DNA from: Paramesorhizobium deserti
GTDB taxonomy: Bacteria; Pseudomonadota; Alphaproteobacteria; Rhizobiales; Rhizobiaceae
Direction: 5' to 3'
Assembly: GCF_001558695.1 (NCBI RefSeq)
Contig: NZ_LNTU01000012.1
Location: 62,001 to 126,000 of the forward strand
Length of the DNA stretch: 64,000 nt
In this document: one piece after another, positions 30,787-39,678 of the stretch
How positions within the stretch are numbered: position 1 is the stretch's first letter
How the letters are laid out: every line of letters begins with the position of its first letter
Program-made: the position numbers and the translations under genes
The notes under the pieces: generated by a model
The model's input: only the letters and a program-made list of their open reading frames with translations
Told to the model about the DNA's origin: nothing
Databases searched by the model: none

Positions 30787-31068
30787 TCAGAGGATGGTCG
30801 ATATCGATCGGGACGTGACGGCTAGCTTGGCGGTCCTCGCCAGCCACGCTTCCTTGTCCTTCTCGAATGCGCGGACGAATATGTTGGGTACGGCCGGTGT
30901 CTGATGATGATGCAACGTCTCGCCATCAGGATTCCTGTTGTCATCAGCGCGATGTCCGAGGTCGATGTGCGGAGAATGGCTCGGCTGCACGGGCGACGGG
31001 AACGATGATCCTGCGAAAGGAAACAGGAAAACGGCGGGGCCGATGATTATGATGCGGGTGAAGACCAT
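30787..31068 (-). CDS. small hypothetical protein
   Basis: This possible 93-residue product has an N-terminal hydrophobic segment, MVFTRIIIIGPAVFLFPFAG, and a His/Pro-rich middle (HSPHIDLGHRADD, LHHHQTPAVP). No good ribosome-binding site precedes the ATG and I recognise no family. It lies in the 0.6 kb between the methyltransferase gene and the tRNA 3' half; nothing else is seen there. Confidence 0.3.
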   Translation of the reverse strand: MVFTRIIIIGPAVFLFPFAGSSFPSPVQPSHSPHIDLGHRADDNRNPDGETLHHHQTPAVPNIFVRAFEKDKEAWLARTAKLAVTSRSISTIL

Positions 31069-31310
31069 TTCTGCGCGGAATCTCTGATCGCATAACGTTG
31101 AATGAAGATAAGAGCTCCTTTCCTGTCAGGCAACGATGCCTCGGTTACCTTCTTTGAGGAGGGCACTACCACTTTTATTCGATCATCTTCCGTTTCAGTT
31201 TCAATCGCTTCGCGTTGCTGCTGTGTCCCAGAAATGCAGAATTATGTCTCAGGAAATCGAGGAGGAAGAGCATCGAATCCTTGCCTCCAACCTTGGCAGG
31301 CTTCGAATGA

Positions 31311-31363
31311 TGGTGCGGACGGCGGGAATCGAACCCGCACGGGCAAGCCCGAGGGATTTTAAG
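31311..31363 (-). pseudogene. 3' half of the split host tRNA-Leu(UAA)
   Basis: Reading the minus strand, this begins in the anticodon loop (CTTAAAA) and continues with anticodon-stem strand TCCCT, variable arm CGGGCTTGCCCG, T-arm GCGGGTTCGATTCCCGC and acceptor CGTCCGC-A-CCA. The sequence immediately 5' (CGTCCT) cannot form the anticodon stem. Joined to the 5' half at 48780-48818, it gives a perfect tRNA-Leu(UAA): anticodon stem AGGGA/TCCCT and acceptor GCGGACG/CGTCCGC. The gene has been cut by the 17.4-kb insert. Confidence 0.92.
31357..31363. repeat. attachment core, integrase-side copy (TTTTAAG)
   Basis: The seven bases equal the whole anticodon loop of tRNA-Leu(UAA) (CTTAAAA on the minus strand). 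The same seven bases occur at the other joint, 48780-48786, so the two copies bound the insert as a direct repeat. Confidence 0.8.
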
Positions 31364-31500
31364 AGGACGGACATCGCCTATCCTTTGTTTATCCGGGGGT
31401 ATCCGATTTCCCGATAACCGTCTGTAAGCACTAGATTTTTTCGGCTATCGATACATCCATACCTAACCGGACAGACGCTACGGCGGGCTTTCCTGGTGCT

Positions 31501-31513
31501 CCTATTTTGCACC
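31501..31513 (+). other. possible integrase arm-type site, left end
   Basis: CCTATTTTGCACC, just upstream of the integrase fragment, resembles the tandem CTCTGCACCTA-TTCTGCACCTA at the opposite end (48649-48671). Confidence 0.4.
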
Positions 31514-31541
31514 TGAAATCCGGCCTCAACGGAGGTTAGGA

Positions 31542-31880
31542 ATGCCGAAAATCAAGCTCACCAAGACAGCGGTTGACGCCGCAACCCCGCAGGAACGCGA
31601 ATACGAACTACGCGATACGCTCATACCCGGCTTTCTCGTGAAGGTCACGCCGATCGGCCGAAAAACTTTCATGATCGCCTATGTCGCTAACAACGGTCAG
31701 CGCCGTAAACCGGCAATCGGTCGCTACGGCGAGATCACCGTCGAACAGGCACGCGGAATTGCCCAAGACTGGCTGGCCGAAGTCCGGCGCGGCGCTGATC
31801 CTAGTGCCGAACGGACAGCAAGCCGTCAGGCGCCGACGGTCAAGGAACTCTTCGACCACTTCAACCTTCAGGCTCGACTC
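31542..31880 (+). pseudogene. tyrosine integrase, N-terminal fragment (DUF4102-type)
   Basis: The first about 105 residues are an intact arm-binding domain of P4-type integrases: MPKIKLTKTAVDAATPQERE, LRDTLIPGFLVKVTPIGRKT, ITVEQARGIAQDWLAEVRRG. The core-binding domain then starts (APTVKELFDHFNL) and is cut at about 31870-31880, where the antisense SDR gene begins. The catalytic domain with the R-H-R-Y residues is absent. GGAGG precedes the ATG by six bases. Its position beside the tRNA 3' half is typical for tRNA-targeting integrases, and its loss suggests the island is fixed. Confidence 0.85.
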
Positions 31881-31887
31881 ATCTATC

Positions 31888-32658
31888 TCACGCCGGAAGG
31901 CCGATCCCTGAAATCTCAGCGCAAACCGCGACGAGGCGATCCTGCAGCGTGTAATCCTGCGCCTCCGGGTTCGGCTCCATACGCTTCAGGTGGTAAAAAT
32001 ATTGGCCGGTGACATCAGCCTTCGGATCCTCACCGGCCGCGAGCCAGACTTGCGTGAGATGGGCCTGGTCCATGTCATCGGGCGCACCCGGACCTCCCAT
32101 CTTGGTCGGCACCCACCCCGGCTCCAGCGCGTTCGAAAAGACGTCCGGCCAGCGGCGGGCGACGGCGAAGGCGAGCATCGCGTCATGGAGCTTGCTCTCC
32201 GCATAAGCCGTCGAGCCGTTCCAGCGACGCTTCTTCCAGAGAATGTCGTCGAGGTTGGCGTTGGCATGATGATGCATGCCGGAGCTCAGGTAGACGAGCC
32301 GTTCGGGCCGCTCGATCAGCGCCGTCAGGATGTAGGCCGCCAGCGTGTTGATGGCGAAGACATACGGCAGGCCGTCGGACGTGAGGCGATGCCCCTCGCG
32401 ATACCCGACCGCCGCATTGTGGATCACGGCGTCGAAATGGCCGAGCGCGTTGACTTGGTCGGCGACGTTACGTGCGCCGGCGATGGTCTCGAGGTCGCCG
32501 ATGACGACGGCCTCGGCGCTCGACAGGTTACGGCGGGCGTCGTCGGCGCGTGCGGCATTGCGGGCGTGCAGAACGATGCGGTGGCCTTGGCTCGCGAGCA
32601 ATTCGCCGGCCATCAGGCCGAGGCCGGTCGACGAGCCGGAAATGAAAATGCGTGACAT
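31888..32658 (-). CDS. short-chain dehydrogenase/reductase (SDR)
   Basis: The 256-residue classical-type SDR begins MSRIFISGSSTGLGLMAGEL with the NAD(P)-binding GxxxGxG region (SGSSTGLGLM). It has the NAA-type motif VIHNAAVGYRE and an active-site Tyr/Lys pair in GSTAYAESKLHDAM. It is the last gene of an amidohydrolase-MFS-SDR run on the minus strand (29 bases after the MFS gene). The substrate is unknown. Its stop lies at the breakpoint with the integrase fragment. Confidence 0.88.
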   Translation of the reverse strand: MSRIFISGSSTGLGLMAGELLASQGHRIVLHARNAARADDARRNLSSAEAVVIGDLETIAGARNVADQVNALGHFDAVIHNAAVGYREGHRLTSDGLPYVFAINTLAAYILTALIERPERLVYLSSGMHHHANANLDDILWKKRRWNGSTAYAESKLHDAMLAFAVARRWPDVFSNALEPGWVPTKMGGPGAPDDMDQAHLTQVWLAAGEDPKADVTGQYFYHLKRMEPNPEAQDYTLQDRLVAVCAEISGIGLPA

Positions 32659-32687
32659 TTGCTTTCTCCTGCTACTGATTGAAGGGA

Positions 32688-33887
32688 TTACGACTGCACG
32701 CTGCGGGCGGTCGCAGCCAGGACCGCGCCGATGAGGGCGCAGGCGGCGCCGAACAGATAAACGGATGCGAAACCGAACTGCCCGGCGATGACGCCCGCGA
32801 CCGGGCCCGAGATGCCGTAGGCGATGTCGAGGAAGGCGACGAATGCGCCCATCGCGCTCCCGCGGTTGGCTGGGGACACGCGCTTCAGCGCTTCTACACC
32901 GAGAGCGGGAAACACCAGCGCGCAGCCCAGGCCGGTAACGAGCGCGCCGGCGAGCGCGATGATCTCGTGTGGCGCGCTCCAGATCATGGCCTGCCCCAGC
33001 GCCTCGATCACCAGCGACCAGAGCGCGACACGATAGCCACTCATCTTGTCGGGAAGGCTGCCGAGCACCACCCGGACAAAGATGAAGCCGACACCGAAAG
33101 CGGTCATGACGAGGCCTGCATTGCCCCAGTTCCGAGCCGCGAAGTAGAGCGACGCGAATGCGGTGAGGCCGGACAAGCCCACGCCTTGCAGCATCAGACC
33201 GATACCTTCGCGCCAGATCTGTCCGATCACGCGATAGAAGGGAATCCGTTCCCCCGCCGGTGAAGCGTAGGAAGTCTCGCGCGCAGCGATCATGGCGGAG
33301 ACGACCGGCGCCACGATACAGGCGAGCATCGCCGCTTGCAGGCCGAACGCCTGGTAGAGCCACATGCCGATCGGGGCGCCGATGGCGAGCGCCGCAAACA
33401 TCGCGATGCCGGTCCATGACATCGACATGCCTGCGCGTTGCGGTCCGACTGAAGCGATCGACCAGGAAACGCACCCCGTCACGAACTGGCTTTCACCAAA
33501 GCCGGCGGCCAAACGACCGATGACGATAATGGCGAGGCCGACGCCAGGTGACAGGCCTGGCATGGCCGCAACGAAATAGAGGAGTCCGCCGAGGGCGCTG
33601 ATCACCGCGCCCTGAAGGGCCGAGCGCTTTCCGCCATATTGGTCGGTGAGACGACCGGCATAGCCGCGGGTCAGCACCGTTGCGAGGAACTGGACGCCGA
33701 TCACCAGTCCAACAACCACGCTGTTGAAGCCCAGTCTGTCGTGGAGGAAGAGCGGGATGACCGGCAGCGGCAGACCGACGCTGAGATAGCCGCAGAACAG
33801 GGCCGCGATGATGCCAGGCGCTGGACGAGAAAGATGGGTTTGTGCGTCTTCCGACGGACGCACGCCGTTTACCGTGGGTGCCGACAT
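32688..33887 (-). CDS. major facilitator superfamily transporter
   Basis: The 399-residue membrane protein has about twelve hydrophobic spans. It resembles YhhS/arabinose-efflux type MFS proteins: PGIIAALFCGYLSVGLPLPV at the first span and the loop RGYAGRLTDQYGGKRSALQG between TM2 and TM3. It probably exports a small molecule or drug. I chose the ATG at 33887 because GGAGG lies five bases upstream; another ATG lies four codons earlier. It is flanked in operon by an amidohydrolase and an SDR. Confidence 0.88.
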   Translation of the reverse strand: MSAPTVNGVRPSEDAQTHLSRPAPGIIAALFCGYLSVGLPLPVIPLFLHDRLGFNSVVVGLVIGVQFLATVLTRGYAGRLTDQYGGKRSALQGAVISALGGLLYFVAAMPGLSPGVGLAIIVIGRLAAGFGESQFVTGCVSWSIASVGPQRAGMSMSWTGIAMFAALAIGAPIGMWLYQAFGLQAAMLACIVAPVVSAMIAARETSYASPAGERIPFYRVIGQIWREGIGLMLQGVGLSGLTAFASLYFAARNWGNAGLVMTAFGVGFIFVRVVLGSLPDKMSGYRVALWSLVIEALGQAMIWSAPHEIIALAGALVTGLGCALVFPALGVEALKRVSPANRGSAMGAFVAFLDIAYGISGPVAGVIAGQFGFASVYLFGAACALIGAVLAATARSVQS

Positions 33888-33957
33888 GGCAGCCTCCATT
33901 CAATGTTCGTTGGATCAGGGGTGTCGGGGCCGCCCGGAGCCGGGCGGCGGCCCGAGT

Positions 33958-35310
33958 TCAGCCGGCCGTCTTCGCAGAAGCCGAAGCGTGGAAGAGGTCG
34001 GCACGATAACCGCTGGTCTCGAGCAGATAGTCGCGCGACGCGTTCACCTCGGCGGCGAGCTTTGCCGTATCCACGCCGACCAGCTTGCCGGCCCGCTTGC
34101 GGACTTCGCCTGCGATCATGACAGTGTCGACATCCGAGCGCTCGACCGCCTGGACGATGGTGCCGATGGCGTTCGTCACCGGGAATACGGCGACGCCGTC
34201 CGTGCGCACCATGATGAGGTCGGCCTGCTTTCCGGGCGTCAGCGTGCCGACGGCGCTTTCCAGACCGGCCGCACGCGCGCCATTCACCGTGGCCGCTTCA
34301 AGCACAGCTTCGGCGGAGATCGGTGCCGGCACATTCTCTTCGCCCCGGAAGCGGCGATAGCGCATCGCCGAGCGCTGCTGTCCGAACAGGGCATGCATTT
34401 CACCGAAGAGATCGCTGCCGAAGGCCGTATCGAGATCAATCCCGAGGGCCGGCTTCAGTCCGCGATCAACGGCCTGCTGATAGGCAAAGCTCTCATCGTC
34501 GAAGCCGAACAACGCATCCGAGCGCGGATTGACGGTGACATTGACCCCGGCGTCGGCGAACAGCTTCCAGGTCTCTTCAGGAACGCGCGTGCAGTGATTG
34601 AAGATGTTGTGGGACCCGAGGATTCCCGGCTCGGCGAACTCGGGGCCGAGCTTGGCCAGGTCGCCGATGAACTCGGTCAGAATCCGCATGTCGAGGCTGC
34701 GGGCAACCCTCCACCAGTCGAGATTGAGCTGCCCGAAGAGACCGACACGGACCAGGCCACCGTCCTGGTTCCAATTGGCCGCGAGGCGGTTGAGGTCGGC
34801 CGGCAGATGCGCGGCCGACGCTTTCTTGTCCATGGCAGCCCCAACCATGTGCAGGGCGCGGATTCCGGAGTCCTCGAGCGCGTCGAGCGCCGCGTCGGTG
34901 TGCTCGGGCGAACGTGAGCTGTGGCAGGCGTCGATGATCGTCGTGATGCCCGCATCGATCGAAGCGAGCGCCGTCAGCTTGGTGCTGAGATACATGTCGA
35001 GCGGGCGATAGTGCGCGCCGAGCGTTTCGGCGACGACGTCGATATAGGCGAACAGATCGTCGACATCGGGCATCAAGCGCCGCATGGCGCAGAGCCACAT
35101 ATGATGATGGGCGTCGACGAAGCCGGGCATGACGATGCAGCCCGCCGCATCGACCACCTCGGCGCCATCGGCCTGCAGGTTCATCCCGACCGCGGCTATC
35201 CGGTCTCCTTCGATCAGGACGTCTCCGGCCGCAAGGTTGGAAGTGCCGGGATCCATCGTCATGATCGTGCCACCCTTGAAGAGGGTTCGGGGCGATCCAT
35301 TGCTGGTCAT
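33958..35310 (-). CDS. amidohydrolase family metal-dependent hydrolase
   Basis: The 450-residue protein is of the cytosine deaminase/chlorohydrolase-like amidohydrolase superfamily. It has the metal motif GFVDAHHHMW (HxH, near residue 70), further ligands in SHNIFNHC, GIDLDTAFGSD (Asp), and the C-terminal GTLTPGKQADLIMVRTDG typical of the composite beta-sandwich. It probably deaminates or dechlorinates a ring compound. The start at ATG 35310 gives MTSNGSPRTLFKGG. It heads a minus-strand operon and is divergent from the LysR gene at 35426. Confidence 0.87.
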   Translation of the reverse strand: MTSNGSPRTLFKGGTIMTMDPGTSNLAAGDVLIEGDRIAAVGMNLQADGAEVVDAAGCIVMPGFVDAHHHMWLCAMRRLMPDVDDLFAYIDVVAETLGAHYRPLDMYLSTKLTALASIDAGITTIIDACHSSRSPEHTDAALDALEDSGIRALHMVGAAMDKKASAAHLPADLNRLAANWNQDGGLVRVGLFGQLNLDWWRVARSLDMRILTEFIGDLAKLGPEFAEPGILGSHNIFNHCTRVPEETWKLFADAGVNVTVNPRSDALFGFDDESFAYQQAVDRGLKPALGIDLDTAFGSDLFGEMHALFGQQRSAMRYRRFRGEENVPAPISAEAVLEAATVNGARAAGLESAVGTLTPGKQADLIMVRTDGVAVFPVTNAIGTIVQAVERSDVDTVMIAGEVRKRAGKLVGVDTAKLAAEVNASRDYLLETSGYRADLFHASASAKTAG

Positions 35311-35375
35311 GATCAAGTCCTTTCCTGGTGCGTGAGTGGGTTCGCCACCGTTATCGCGCCAGGATGGCCTTGATT

Positions 35376-35417
35376 TAAGTGCGCTTATATCACATGCTTC
35401 CTGACTAAATATCAGGA
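35376..35417. promoter_or_regulatory. likely LysR operator in the divergent intergenic region
   Basis: Two palindromes lie between the amidohydrolase and LysR genes: TAAG-TGCG-CTTA (35376-35387) and TCCTGA-N7-TCAGGA (35399-35417). LysR proteins usually bind such dyads between themselves and the gene they control. Confidence 0.5.
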
Positions 35418-35425
35418 GTGATGAT

Positions 35426-36331
35426 ATGGCCTTCGATGGAAGGATCCTGTCTGGGGTGAGCGTGCTCGCGGCCGTCGTCGAAGGCGGGAGCTTCGTGAAG
35501 GCGGCCAACCTGGTGGGCATCACGGATTCCGGCGTCAGCCGCGCGATCAGCCGCCTGGAAGGACGCTTGGGGGTCAGGCTGCTTGATCGCACGACCCGAT
35601 CGGTGACTCTCACCGATGAAGGGCGTCGCTTTTATGAGGAAGTGAAGCCGCATCTCGACGCCATCGAGGAAGCAGCAACCGTCGCGGCTGGGGCTACGTC
35701 GGCGGTACGCGGGCGCCTCAGAGTCGACATCGACCCGTTCTTTCTGCCCTTGGTGCTTGCCGGTCGTCTGGGCGCTTTCTGCGAGCGCTATCCAGAGCTC
35801 GCAATCGAGTTCGTGACGAGCGAACACGTCGGCGACCTGGTGTCGGAGGGGATCGACCTCGCCATTCGGTTCGGCCAGCCACGGTTCGCGAGCCTGGTTT
35901 CCCGGAAACTGATTGAAGCGCCGATCCTGACCGTTGCTGCACCGCGCTACCTTGAACGATACGGGAAGCCCTCTCACCCCTCCCAGCTTACCGATCACCG
36001 ATGCCTGCAGTTTCTCGACCCGCACACGGGCCGGCCGTTCGAATGGGAGTTCATCCGCGACGGTGAATCGGTCGAGGTCCCCACAAGCGGCCCGCTAACG
36101 TTCACCGACCCCAAATCGATGCTCGAGGAATGCGTCGCGGGTACTGGGATCGCGCAAGTGATCGGCTGGGGTGTCGGCCGTCTCCTGGAGACGGGGGAAC
36201 TGGTCGATCTGTTTCCGGATTGGCACGGGGAGCGTTTTCCCCTGTTCGCGTTCCACCCTTCGCGCAAGCACCCGCCCGCAAAGGTGCGGGCGTTCGTCGA
36301 GTTCTGCGTCGAGGTGACGATGGAGCTTTAG
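35426..36331 (+). CDS. LysR-family transcriptional regulator
   Basis: The 301-residue protein has an N-terminal winged helix-turn-helix (VLAAVVEGGSFVKAANLVGI, SGVSRAISRLEGRLGVRLLD, RTTRSVTLTDEGRRFYEEV). A substrate-binding domain from about residue 90 to the end includes EGIDLAIRFGQPRFASLVSR. It is divergently placed to the amidohydrolase-MFS-SDR operon, which it probably controls. Confidence 0.93.
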   Translation: MAFDGRILSGVSVLAAVVEGGSFVKAANLVGITDSGVSRAISRLEGRLGVRLLDRTTRSVTLTDEGRRFYEEVKPHLDAIEEAATVAAGATSAVRGRLRVDIDPFFLPLVLAGRLGAFCERYPELAIEFVTSEHVGDLVSEGIDLAIRFGQPRFASLVSRKLIEAPILTVAAPRYLERYGKPSHPSQLTDHRCLQFLDPHTGRPFEWEFIRDGESVEVPTSGPLTFTDPKSMLEECVAGTGIAQVIGWGVGRLLETGELVDLFPDWHGERFPLFAFHPSRKHPPAKVRAFVEFCVEVTMEL

Positions 36332-36385
36332 AAAGAACGTCCCTGCACCGGGCTACTCGGCCACGCGAATAGCAAGATCGAGCAA

Positions 36386-36841
36386 TTAGCCGAAGCGCCA
36401 GATTGCCACTGCCTGGCGACCAAACGGCACTGGAACGGACGCTATTTGTCTCGCCGACGATTGGGCGAAACTTGGATGCCGCTTCCGAAATGTTCGAAGT
36501 AACCGGTGAAGATATCCCGCCGATAACGAGGCAAAGAAGGCCAGCCTGAGTTGATCGCGCTCACCGCGATCGACCGCCGCGGCGAGCTGAGCGGCTCGAT
36601 CAAGGTGATTTGCAGCGGCGGCTGCGCCTCTGAGGAAGTCATCTCCAGCATTGGTAAGCTTTGCACCGGACCTGCTGCGGCCGAACAACGCAAATCCCAG
36701 TCGATGCTTCAGCAATTGCATGCGCCGGCTCACCGTGGATTGGGGCAATTCAAGGGCTTTTGCGGCGCCGCGAAAACTGCCGAACTCCGCTACCCATAGG
36801 GCGCACCGAAGATAGCGGAGGTCCAACGAGAGATCAGTCAC
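36386..36841 (-). pseudogene. LysR-family regulator, truncated after the N-terminal domain
   Basis: The N-terminal about 125 residues are a normal LysR HTH region (LRYLRCALWVAEFGSFRGAA, LPQSTVSRRMQLLKHRLGFA). The frame then ends in an unrelated tail after LLRTFRKRHPS, and the effector-binding domain is missing. Confidence 0.75.
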
Positions 36842-36903
36842 GCCAGACCTTCAGGTTGACGGCGCGACGAGCAGTTGGAGGAAGCTGCTCGCCACACATC
36901 ATC

Positions 36904-37199
36904 TCACTTGCTTATGCAGTATCCACCGTCGACGGGCAGTGCTACACCCGTCACGAACGAAGCAGAATCGGAGAGAAGCCAAGCTACCGCCTCACCAATC
37001 TCGCTGGACTCCCCCCAACGCCCTATCGGATGACCTGCGACCAGCTTCTGCACGAGATCGGACCCGGACTCGATCGCCTCGCGGCTCATTCCTGATTCAA
37101 TGAGGCCAGGAATGACCGTGTTCACCCGAATGCCCTGTTTCGCGTAGTCCACTGCTGCAGCCTTTGAGATTCCGATGACGCCTTCCTTGGTTGCGATTG
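36904..37199 (-). pseudogene. SDR oxidoreductase, C-terminal fragment
   Basis: The minus-strand frame encodes only the last about 95 residues of an SDR: GVIGISKAAAVDYAKQGIRV (with the Lys of the YxxxK pair), NTVIPGLIESGM and SASFVTGVALPVDGGY. The N-terminal Rossmann part and the active-site Tyr are missing; the break is near 37195, where the LysR fragment begins. Confidence 0.75.
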
Positions 37200-37745
37200 A
37201 TCGACATTATCGCCGAGGGCTTCGATGCTGGCCTGCGTCAGGAATCGGTGGTGCCGCAGGACATGATCGCGCTTCCGCTCGGTATTCCGGAGATGCTCCT
37301 CATCGTCGCGTCGCCGGACTACTTGGCCTCACGTGGAACGCCGCAGACGCCCGGTGACCTGCTCACGCACGAGTGTATCCGGGCGCGCCTGCCGAGCGGC
37401 ACGATCATGCGTTGGGAACTCGGCAAGGGCGCGAACCAGGACGTGGTTGACATATCCGGCCGGCTAATCGTCGGCACAACGCTCCTAGCAGCAAGAGCCG
37501 CCGCCGCGGGAGCAGGCCTCGCCTACGTGGAGGCGCGTGAAGCTCAACCGCTGCTGGATGCCGGAAAAGTCGTCAAGGTCCTGGACGATCGGACACCGCC
37601 CCTAGACGGGCTCGCACTCTATTATCCTCGTCAGCGGCTGCCGTCCGCCGCATTCCGGGCATTTATTGAATACTGCAAGCGCCAGCTTCCTGTTCGTAGT
37701 CAAGATGAACTCGAACAGGCATGCATGACAACCGGCGAAGGCTGA
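37191..37745 (+). pseudogene. LysR-family regulator, C-terminal fragment
   Basis: The frame begins inside the LysR effector-binding domain (LIDIIAEGFDAGLRQESVVP, then LLIVASPDYLASRGTPQTPG) and runs to a normal LysR end (AFRAFIEYCKRQL). The DNA-binding domain is absent and the breakpoint is shared with the SDR fragment at about 37195. Confidence 0.78.
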
Positions 37746-37820
37746 CAAAAGCAGCGCGCTCACAGGCGCCGGGCAATCGCCTCCGCTAACCCGGTTCGCA
37801 TTGAATCTCATGTTTCACTA

Positions 37821-38762
37821 CTAGGCTTCGAAAGAGGCCCGCAGGAAATTGGCGGCATGGTCGAGGGCCATGCGGCTGCTTTCGAGGTGCACAACGTCGA
37901 GCTGGAAGACGTGATGCATGCCCTCCCAGATTTCGAGTTGGACCTTCACGCCGGCCTTCGCTGCGCGGCTGGCTAACTGACGGGAGTCGTCGAGCAGGCG
38001 TTCCTCGGTGCCGACCTGGATCAGCAGCGGCGGAAGCCTCTTCAGGTCGTCGTACAGCGGCGAAGCCAAGGGATCGGTTGGATCGTAGCTGCCGACATAT
38101 TTGCTGGCGCAGTCCTGAAGATATTCGTAGCCAATCAGCGCGTCGGTCACGGCCGGGTCGGTCATCGACTTGCCGGAAAATGCCAGGTCGGCCCATGGCG
38201 AGAAGACCACGCCGGCGATCGGCGCAGGACCTCGCGGTTGGCGAGCTAGTTGCGACAGCGTGACGAGGGAAAGCCCCCCGCCGGCCGAATCTCCCACGAC
38301 GGCGATCCGATTGTATCCGCTTTCGGCCAAATAATCCCACGCCCGCAGCGCAGCTTCGGGTGCTGCAGGTAGGCTCGCCTCCGGCGCCAATGGGTAATCG
38401 ATGACGAGCGCGGGGACGCCGGTGCGGTTGACGATCTGGCTGACAAACCCACGATAGGCCATCGCAGACCCCATGACATAGCCGCCGCCATGGATGTAAA
38501 GGATCGCCTGCGAGGAGGCGGATGTGAGCGGGCGCACCCACCAGCCGCGAACTCCCTGAGCGTCGACCATCTCGAGCTTGACGTTGTCGGTCAGCGGACT
38601 GGCCGAGATGAACTTGTCGTAGATTGTTCGCGGCTCTCCCGTCGACGCACCCCAGAAGTCCGCGAATTGCTGCAGCAAGACTGCCTCGCGTCTGCGGTCA
38701 CTTTCGGAAAGCTTGTAGACAGTCTTTGCGGCCGGCGAGTTGGTCTGGGATACGTCGATCAT
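37821..38762 (-). CDS. alpha/beta hydrolase, hormone-sensitive lipase-type esterase
   Basis: The 313-residue esterase has the oxyanion-hole motif LYIHGGGYVMGSA (near residue 90), the nucleophile elbow VVGDSAGGGLSL (near 160), and the remaining triad in the PPLLIQVGTEERLLDD (Asp/Glu) and GMHHVFQL (His) regions. It probably hydrolyses short esters of aromatic or alkyl compounds. It follows the pirin gene by 37 bases on the same strand; TTGGAG provides an RBS. Confidence 0.92.
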   Translation of the reverse strand: MIDVSQTNSPAAKTVYKLSESDRRREAVLLQQFADFWGASTGEPRTIYDKFISASPLTDNVKLEMVDAQGVRGWWVRPLTSASSQAILYIHGGGYVMGSAMAYRGFVSQIVNRTGVPALVIDYPLAPEASLPAAPEAALRAWDYLAESGYNRIAVVGDSAGGGLSLVTLSQLARQPRGPAPIAGVVFSPWADLAFSGKSMTDPAVTDALIGYEYLQDCASKYVGSYDPTDPLASPLYDDLKRLPPLLIQVGTEERLLDDSRQLASRAAKAGVKVQLEIWEGMHHVFQLDVVHLESSRMALDHAANFLRASFEA

Positions 38763-38799
38763 TTATGGCTCCAAGTCCTGGCCCTGGGGTTCGGGGCGT

Positions 38800-39678
38800 C
38801 TAGGCCGGAATGCGGCCGAACTTGCCTAGGGCATAATCAGATAGCGTCCGCTCAACGTCGGCTGCGGTCGACATCACCAGAGGACCGTGCTTTACGAACG
38901 CTTCACGGATCGGCTTTCCCGCCAGCAGCACGAAGTGCGCTGGCGCATTGGCCTTCAGCGAAATGTCAGCAGACGGCCCAGCGTCGATTGTGGTGGCCAT
39001 GCCCGCCTCGATGACCCGCTCCTCGCCACCACAGGCAACGGTCAATGTGCCGGACACGGCATATACCCAGGCCTGCCACCCTTCGGGCAAGGTATGAGTA
39101 AAGCATCCATGCAGCACGAGATAGCCGTCGAGGACGGTCATCTCCTCCGGCGTCCCAGTCGCGCCGGTCACATCGCCGCTTTCCCCCAGGACGACGCGGA
39201 CACGATGGCCGCGTCCCTCGATGATTGGAACGTTCGCGGCCTCGACCTTCAGCGAGCGTGCAGGAGACTTCTTGAGCCGCCCAGGCAAATTAACGAAAAT
39301 CTGCAACGCGTGGATCCGCGCGCCTTCAGCCGGCTTTTCCTCGTGCGCCGCGCCGCTTGCAGCCGCCAGCCAATAGAGGTCGCCCGCCTTGAGGTCGATG
39401 TTTTGCCCCAGCGTGTCGCGATTGTGGAACACGCCCTCCGTATCCTCGAACATCATCGTGACAGCCGAAATGCCGGCATGAAGATGCGGGTCGAAGGTCG
39501 GCCTGGTCATCACGAAGTGGTCCACCATCAACAACGGATCCATTCTTCCGCCGAACATCTCTTCCGAGAAGTGGTTGGCCGAGAAACCAGCGCCGATCTC
39601 GTGCGGCTTGCCCGACACGATGGCACCAATCCTGCGATTGACCACCTCGGTAATTGCGATCTCTGCCGTGCTGTCCAT
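38800..39678 (-). CDS. pirin family protein (cupin)
   Basis: The 292-residue bicupin has the pirin N-terminal metal site: MVDHFVMTRPTFDPHLHAGI contains the conserved PHxHxG variant, and MMFEDTEGVFHNRDTLGQNI supplies later ligands. Some pirins act as quercetinases (flavonol dioxygenases). The start at ATG 39678 has AAGGA five bases upstream. It heads a two-gene unit with the esterase. The upstream region is duplicated at 41775-41876 in front of a remnant of a second pirin gene. Confidence 0.92.
   Translation of the reverse strand: MDSTAEIAITEVVNRRIGAIVSGKPHEIGAGFSANHFSEEMFGGRMDPLLMVDHFVMTRPTFDPHLHAGISAVTMMFEDTEGVFHNRDTLGQNIDLKAGDLYWLAAASGAAHEEKPAEGARIHALQIFVNLPGRLKKSPARSLKVEAANVPIIEGRGHRVRVVLGESGDVTGATGTPEEMTVLDGYLVLHGCFTHTLPEGWQAWVYAVSGTLTVACGGEERVIEAGMATTIDAGPSADISLKANAPAHFVLLAGKPIREAFVKHGPLVMSTAADVERTLSDYALGKFGRIPA

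Noticed and set aside
31311..31363. Intact tRNA-Leu at 31311
   Set aside because: Only the 3' half is present; the sequence 5' of the anticodon loop cannot pair with TCCCT and lacks D-arm and acceptor strand.
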